DNA from: Isoetes taiwanensis
Lineage: Eukaryota > Streptophyta > Lycopodiopsida > Isoetales > Isoetaceae
DNA: 64,000 nt
NCBI GenBank assembly: GCA_021234155.1
Contig: JAJEKV010000064.1
Coordinates: forward strand, 7,196,001 to 7,260,000
Direction of reading: 5' to 3'
The notes under the pieces are model-generated. The model saw only the letters and a program-made list of their open reading frames with translations. It made no database searches and had not been told where the DNA came from. Each line of letters starts with the position of its first letter. Positions within the stretch are counted from its first letter, which is position 1. Positions 58,870 through 64,000 of this stretch are shown in pieces. The translations under genes were made by a program, and so were the position numbers.

Positions 58870-59060
58870 ATTGAAATACCTTTGGATGCTTGCTTGAAGC
58901 TTGGAAAGGACCGCAAGGATGATCCGCGCCAAAAATCGCCACGAAAAACGCTCCTCCAGCCGCTTAGAACCAAAAAAACTAGGCGGCGGAAAAGCCGGCC
59001 CTGTTTTTGTGACGCTCACGCGAATCCATTTTATAATCCTTTTATAATCTCAATTGTGAC
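58870..59060 (-). promoter_or_regulatory. Candidate promoter and leader of the minus-strand gene
   Basis: On the minus strand, TTATAAAAGGATTATAAAATGG (two TATA boxes) lies between two GAGCGTCACAA copies with GGATTCG starts. It is followed by a GC-rich leader and GTATTTCAATGG. The position suits transcription towards the pseudokinase-like exon. The doubled GGATTCG...GAGCGTCAC block may be a regulatory or LTR-derived duplication. No experimental support is possible here. Confidence 0.35.
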
Positions 59061-59089
59061 GCTCCCCGAATCCATATGATGCTCCCGTC

Positions 59090-59860
59090 ATATAAATACG
59101 GGAAATTTCCCTCCCATGACAACTCCATCACCACAGAAGGGCCCTCCGTCTGACTCGGACCACTTGTGATGGCCAAGTGTCCGGGTGAAGGACACAAAGG
59201 TGTCATTTGTCCCACGCCTTTTATGGGAATCCTATACAGTGGAAGCGTACATACATATTAGCACCTGGCAACAATACTAATAAATAATATACCACCACGA
59301 AGGGTGGCCCATCATCATCAATAGAACTAACAACAGAATATCAACATAACAAAGGAAATGCACCATAGATAAGGGCTCTACCCCAAGCTCAGGCTCATGG
59401 GGGTCGACTGACAGTCAAGGCCTCTGGATCACAGCATACATAAGTATAACATGGCATTGGCGGGCATAGAACAATGGCTAGGGTAGTCCACTCCATCCGC
59501 CACTCCCGTGCACACTCTGCAGATAGGTTGAAACATGCTATGGCATCCTTCTGGTTGGGGCAGGGTTGAACAGCAGCTCTTCCTCCACCAATCCCTCCCC
59601 CAATTCAGATTGGGCAAATTGGGGTGGAAGCCCCAATTTTGGTGTCCCAAATTGACAAGCTTGCCTTGCCCAATTGATTTGGGCCACGTGGCAACTCTAG
59701 GTTAGTTAATATTAACTAATTTAATATTTTAATCCCTTTTAATATTAGGTTCCCTAAATTCGAATTAGGGTTTAGGGTTAGGTTTCCACCTTTATAATTA
59801 ATGATTAACATAGCTACCCTTGGCTTATGAATAATTAATGCACCATTAATTATTCATAGT
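59090..59860. other. Probable LTR-like sequence, no gene
   Basis: No coding region. The end near 59859-59914 (GACGTGTCATG, then GTATAAATACGTGGAACGTC) resembles 12342-12385, and adjoins a Gypsy pol end on the minus strand, so this stretch may be a Gypsy LTR. The other LTR boundary was not found. Confidence 0.3.
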
Positions 59861-59865
59861 GACGT

Positions 59866-59998
59866 GTCATGTAATTATACCCAAAAGGCGTATAAATACG
59901 TGGAACGTCACATTCTCCCCACCTTGAAAAATGATGTTGTCCTCAGCATCAAGGCTGTTCTTGCTTTGGGCCAACACATGGCATGTCGAAGGCAAGTC
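59866..59998 (-). pseudogene. Gypsy pol C-terminal scrap
   Basis: Minus-strand translation gives LPSTCHVLAQSKNSLDAEDN and then IIFQGGENVTFHVF. The 'ED-K/N-xxFxGGENVT' ending is typical of the last residues of plant Ty3/Gypsy integrase frames directly before the 3' LTR (TGTGACG...). Upstream minus-strand sequence to about 61000 is too decayed to assign. Confidence 0.4.
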
Positions 59999-59999
59999 T

Positions 60000-61220
60000 A
60001 CCCACCTTTAAGAGGTAACACGAAGTTATAAGTCACACAAAAGTTGTCATGTTTAAAGTGGTCAAGTTTAAAATGACGCGTAATGTGCAATTCATAACTA
60101 TGCGAGAGTTGAACGGTAATTAGTTTGAGCAACATTATATGGAAGGGAACATAACGAGTTATGTTATCCTCAGCATTGGCGTTAGATAGTTAAGTACAAG
60201 GAGAGTTAAAGGAAGATTGGACGGACTCAGGTCGGTGATATAAAAGATACATATATAGATCGTACAGGATCATCATTTAGGACCATAGTCAGTAAAAAAG
60301 TGACATTGTAGATATAATACATAAGCAGGCACGACATTGGTCCTCGGTAGACCGTAGCCTATAGGGCCTAGCAGTGCAACTAGAAAACACATATCACAAC
60401 AAGAACATGGGCCTGTAACAGCCCTTAAAAGAAGCTGCAGCCGCCAAAGTAAGCGCTTCTGGCAGACATCAATATTTACAAGACAATTTATATGTTGTGG
60501 TTGAAGGGACCACCCCCTTTGACGAAGAAAAATGAAGAAGGAAAAATCTATCATGCCTAAGGCTTGCCATCCATCTCGGCATAAGGAATGGTAATGTTCC
60601 CATTATAACCGTAGGTGAAGCCGTCCTATCATGCCTATATGCACATCCTTATTCCTAGGTTGCATCTAGCCTGAACCTTGCTGCATGATGGCTGGCCTGC
60701 ATAATCCGTGTCGGATCTAAGACTCACGAGATATCGGCTGGTGGTTGTAGCATGCGCCGCTTTCCGTCGAAGTTGGAGTTGATGGCATCGTTGTTGGTGC
60801 ATGCATGACGTTGCCATAGGAAATCGAGGTAAGCCTCAACAAAAATTCTATTTGAGGACTGATGTTGGATCTTGCTTTGGTAAGAAGAGCATGTGGAACT
60901 AGTTCCACTTGCTCATCCGTCCTGTGGAAGTCCCACTATTACATTCGTGGTGATGAGTTCCCCAATGGTTGGAACTCTTTTAGAATCCATGACTACTCAT
61001 TTCTTTATTTCACTATACTGATCGATACATACATTTCATTACTAGACTATTCATTCATGTTATACTCTTATAGATATCCATTGCAGTGACACTAGATCAC
61101 AGTATACCTAATTGAGAAATCATTCTTTATTCACGCACATGTAGCTGATTATCTAAACATATATAAAGCAGTTTGATTTTTTCCGTCCGCCTAAAAATAA
61201 TTCTCATTTTCTCCCCGTCG
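60000..61220. other. No recognisable gene
   Basis: Short open frames only, with no domain that I can name. Possibly the remains of the Gypsy pol whose C-terminus lies at 59866-59998. Confidence 0.35.
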
Positions 61221-61224
61221 TCAA

Positions 61225-61593
61225 TCAACCATATTTGATTTTGTTTCTGAAATCCGCGGCACGGAGAACCACGTGCGCGGCAAGATGAACCGGGCAATCT
61301 ACTAGCGCCGCCATACCTGGGCACAGAGCAGTCCCATTCTTTTTGCTGCCTTGTGCATCTATGCACTGGCTGAAGCCCTTTAATTTGGATTTTTTCATTT
61401 GAGGCATCGTTTTGGGCAAAAAGAGCAAACCGGCTCTTCTAGAATCGTGAACACGGGCTAGGGCACATATCTCTTCTCCAAAACTGTATGGCAGATGAAG
61501 AATCTGGGCTTCAGAGCTTTTGAGAGGTATAAGAAAAGATCCATCATGGCTTTCTAGCAGATTAATCATCAATTTGATACTCTTTGCTTCCAT
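61225..61593 (-). CDS. Small hypothetical ORF, 122 aa
   Basis: Starts MEAKSIKLMINLLESHDGSF and continues with AQILHLPYSFGEEICALARV and KTMPQMKKSKLKGFSQCIDA. The composition is protein-like, with no low-complexity bias. No family is recognised and there is no second exon. A plus-strand ORF begins 195 bp away in the opposite direction, so a shared promoter is conceivable. It could equally be chance. Confidence 0.2.
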   Translation of the reverse strand: MEAKSIKLMINLLESHDGSFLIPLKSSEAQILHLPYSFGEEICALARVHDSRRAGLLFLPKTMPQMKKSKLKGFSQCIDAQGSKKNGTALCPGMAALVDCPVHLAAHVVLRAADFRNKIKYG

Positions 61594-61787
61594 CTTTGCT
61601 GCTCCATTAAAAGCCTAAGCAAATCCCTTCAAGTTTCTGCTTTCTGATGCTGTCTCCTGCCACCCAATCGGCTCCTAATTTGACCACCGAGAGCTTCTCC
61701 TCTATTATTTGTATCTGCTTCGGTAGAGCAAGTAGCAGCAACACAAGCACTGCCATTCTGGCAAAGCATTCAGGCTTCAAAGTTTAG

Positions 61788-62033
61788 ATGGGTGGGCTTT
61801 TTCCCGCAGCATCAAATCCGACGGTTTTTTCTTCTCTGGTTTCAGATCTGGTACATAACAGGGGACCAGACTGCAATGCTTTTGATTCTCTTTATTCTTC
61901 TTTGCATATTCCAATCTCTTTTGTTAAAAAGCCATGCAGATCCGGCTATAATTCTTTAATAGGAGATTGTGGAAAAATTTCCCTGATTTGGAGGAAGAAT
62001 GAATCGAAATACTGTTCATCCGTCTACAGGTAA
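61788..62033 (+). CDS. Small hypothetical ORF or first exon, 81 aa
   Basis: Starts MGGLFPAASNPTVFSSLVSD and ends at TACAG|GTAATATGA, a possible splice donor at about 62030. The rest, including FVKKPCRSGYNSLIGDCGKI, has no recognised family. No downstream exon is evident. Confidence 0.2.
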   Translation: MGGLFPAASNPTVFSSLVSDLVHNRGPDCNAFDSLYSSLHIPISFVKKPCRSGYNSLIGDCGKISLIWRKNESKYCSSVYR

Positions 62034-62039
62034 TATGAC

Positions 62040-63065
62040 ACAGAGATTTGAAATCCAATATTTTGGAGCTTTGTCCAGAACAAAAAATAGCGAAGGAAAA
62101 AAAAACATAATGTAGGAGGTTTCTATTTTACAATGCTTGAAGCGCAAAAACGATGCATAAATTCTGTCCCAGGGCTTTCAATCCTGGTATGGCCTGTACG
62201 TAACACTCTGCAACTCATTCGATCATCGCACATACTGTTTATGCGCCACGTCATCAAATTATTTCTATGCATGTACATACTGTATTTGCAATTATAGTTA
62301 CGACTTTAAAGGCGAATCATATTTCCTAGAATGTGCTTGTGATTGGCACACATCTAGGTATTTCGTTTTTAAATTTTAGAGATTAGCCATTTATATATTT
62401 ATACATGTAATCAATGCCACTTAGGCTACCATGTCAACATTCATGACTTCTAGCTCATCACCAAAAATATCATTTAAAAAATAAATGTATCAACATATGG
62501 GTATCACCTTTGCCAAAATTGGCCAAAAGGTGTGTGTTCCTCATGTACATAGACATTGTCTAACAAGATCCACATGGTGAGAGCAGACGGTACAAGGCAC
62601 CTACTTTAGCCACAGAATGCTCTTTTATCCTCCACCGACAATTCAAGTTGCATTTCTCAGATTTGCAGACCCTAAACAGTTAAACAGTTCTTCCCGTTCA
62701 AAGTTGGAGATTTTCTAAACTTGTTAAGAAACTGCAATTTCACACATTAAGTTCCACAACTTCGTTAAACATTACTAAAACTTACTTAAACTTGCAACCT
62801 TTTAAGTTCTATTTCAAAAACATGTTATGATAAAAGTGGGTCTAATGACATGGTAATTCTGTTTCTATCATCAATAGACACGATTCGATATTTCCTCCAC
62901 TCCAGACAGATAGATCGCTCCAAAGCCGAGATAGATGAGAAAGTTACTAATCTTGGCACCATAATACAAGGCTATTTGGCACAAGTTCAAATTACGGAGG
63001 AGATAGGAAAGAGAAATGTTCGCGGTGGCCTTGGCCGCCGCGATAAATTTCTTGTATATTATACA
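62040..63065. other. No recognisable gene
   Basis: AT-rich sequence with no supported open reading frame, repeat or RNA gene. Confidence 0.4.
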
Positions 63066-63067
63066 CG

Positions 63068-63730
63068 GGCATAGACAACTTCTATTTCTTCTTTTAATAT
63101 AGTACACACTTATAATTCCTACACTCTTTAGTACAAACTCATTCTAATCATATCAACTTCTGTCTATATGTCTATTATACTCTCCCTTCACTTTACAAAT
63201 TGTTTTATTACAGTCTGCCCTAATTTAATTTTGTATCAATTTTTTTTCTTATTTCGTTACAGTTTTAACAACTCATATATTGCTATCCTCATTGTTTTAT
63301 ATGCCCATCACATTTATACTTATCCTTTAATACAATTATATATATTGCAATATATCTCACATTTTTACATATATACCTTAACATTAATCACACACACATG
63401 TTCTTCATCATTTATTATTCATAACCTTTTTATAATAATATCTAAGTCTTGTTATTCCTTCAATAGTTTGTATAACACATACATAATTATTATTTTCCAT
63501 TCTATTATATTTAATACTGCATTGAATACTGAATTTCACTCTACACTTTATTATATCATCATTTTCTTTCCACCATATTTTGAAATACTTTTCTTCTTTT
63601 AACTATCTCGCGTCTTTCCAGACCCACACTGTCTATCTTAACTATACTTTACATCTACATGTGTACACATATTAATTCATTAGTTATATCTATATATTTA
63701 TCAGACATTCTTATATTTACATCGCACAGA
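63068..63730 (+). repeat. G-poor tract
   Basis: About 660 bp in which the + strand is almost only A, C and T. Some 60-base lines hold one or two G. The 144-codon open frame at 63168-63602 (I, Y, F, L and H-rich) is a by-product of this bias. Confidence 0.55.
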
Positions 63731-63744
63731 TACACAGAGACATT

Positions 63745-64000
63745 CTATGGGGCGCCGTTAAGTTGATGTCGCCTGGATCGCTATCCGCCAGTGGTATGGC
63801 CATGCAATCTTCCTGTATCACAAAAGGGCAGTTGTGAATATAGTGTCCACGGCGGAAGCATCAAAAGCATGCCTGGTCCTTCTTGATCCTGTTATATAAT
63901 GATGGTTGAGCAGGTCCTGGGCCCTTGCTTAAAGTAGAAGTGCTGAACGTTGGGAATAAGGAGTGGTAAGGTATCCTTATTTTGGATCGATAGCCGAAAG
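63745..64000 (-). pseudogene. Gypsy/Copia-type gag zinc-knuckle fragment, cut by the window edge
   Basis: On the minus strand a CCHC pattern is present: ACF, a TGA, then CFRRGHYIHNC followed by PFVIQEDCMAIPL. Spacing is C-x2-C-x4-H-x4-C, with a stop at the second position inside the knuckle. The frame upstream reads SKGPGPAQPSL. It belongs to an element that continues beyond the right end of the window. Confidence 0.5.

Noticed and set aside
63168-63602. 144-codon open frame
   Set aside because: By-product of the G-poor tract; I, Y, F and H-rich low-complexity sequence.

Overview
This window is nuclear DNA of a land plant. Evidence: a MEKK-type MAPKKK gene with eight GT-AG introns, several pentatricopeptide-repeat (PPR) remnants, and plant-type Gypsy, Copia, LINE and PIF/Harbinger elements. 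The PPR style and a jockey-like LINE C-terminus lead me to guess a seed-free vascular plant, perhaps a fern. That is an inference with low to moderate confidence; nothing here fixes the species. There is no sign of bacterial or organellar gene organisation.

Layout. 1-9 kb holds dead gene pieces, all on the + strand: a PPR end, a saccharopine-dehydrogenase-like oxidoreductase, a second PPR piece and an LCAT4-like phospholipase. A dispersed hairpin repeat lies between them. 8.9-12.3 kb (- strand) holds a broken NIF/FCP1-type HAD phosphatase gene with further exon-like pieces upstream and a CA-rich low-complexity tract inside. 12.5-13.8 kb is an LTR-retrotransposon gag remnant with a tRNA-iMet primer-binding site (PBS), followed by a 121-bp foldback element. 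14.3-18.2 kb is the one clearly intact host gene: a nine-exon MEKK1-like MAPKKK of 502 aa with all catalytic residues. 18.2-23.8 kb shows no gene. 23.8-31.7 kb is a long T-rich non-coding repeat region bounded by direct repeats; it carries a LINE insertion with an 18-bp target-site duplication (TSD) and five hairpin repeats. 33-39.1 kb holds two copies of one Gypsy family arranged with inverted LTRs: gag-protease-RT on the - strand, and an extra 3' ORF plus polypurine tract (PPT) and LTR on the + strand. 39-43 kb holds decayed local duplications. 45.8-46.8 kb is a LINE reverse-transcriptase C-terminus.

46.9-59 kb is the most layered region. A six-exon - strand gene of unknown function (407 codons, a possible N-terminal signal segment) is split in its first intron by a complete 6.93-kb PIF/Harbinger transposon. 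That transposon has perfect terminal inverted repeats (TIRs), a TTA target duplication, a trihelix/SANT ORF1 and a broken DDE ORF2. A Copia remnant sits inside it. Upstream on the same strand is a decayed gene whose product resembles a pseudokinase, with two repeat arrays in its leader. 59-64 kb holds Gypsy scraps, two small divergent ORFs and a G-poor tract.

Apart from the MAPKKK, the window is dominated by mobile elements and gene remains. Positions of exons and domains come from reading the sequence; no alignments or searches were run.
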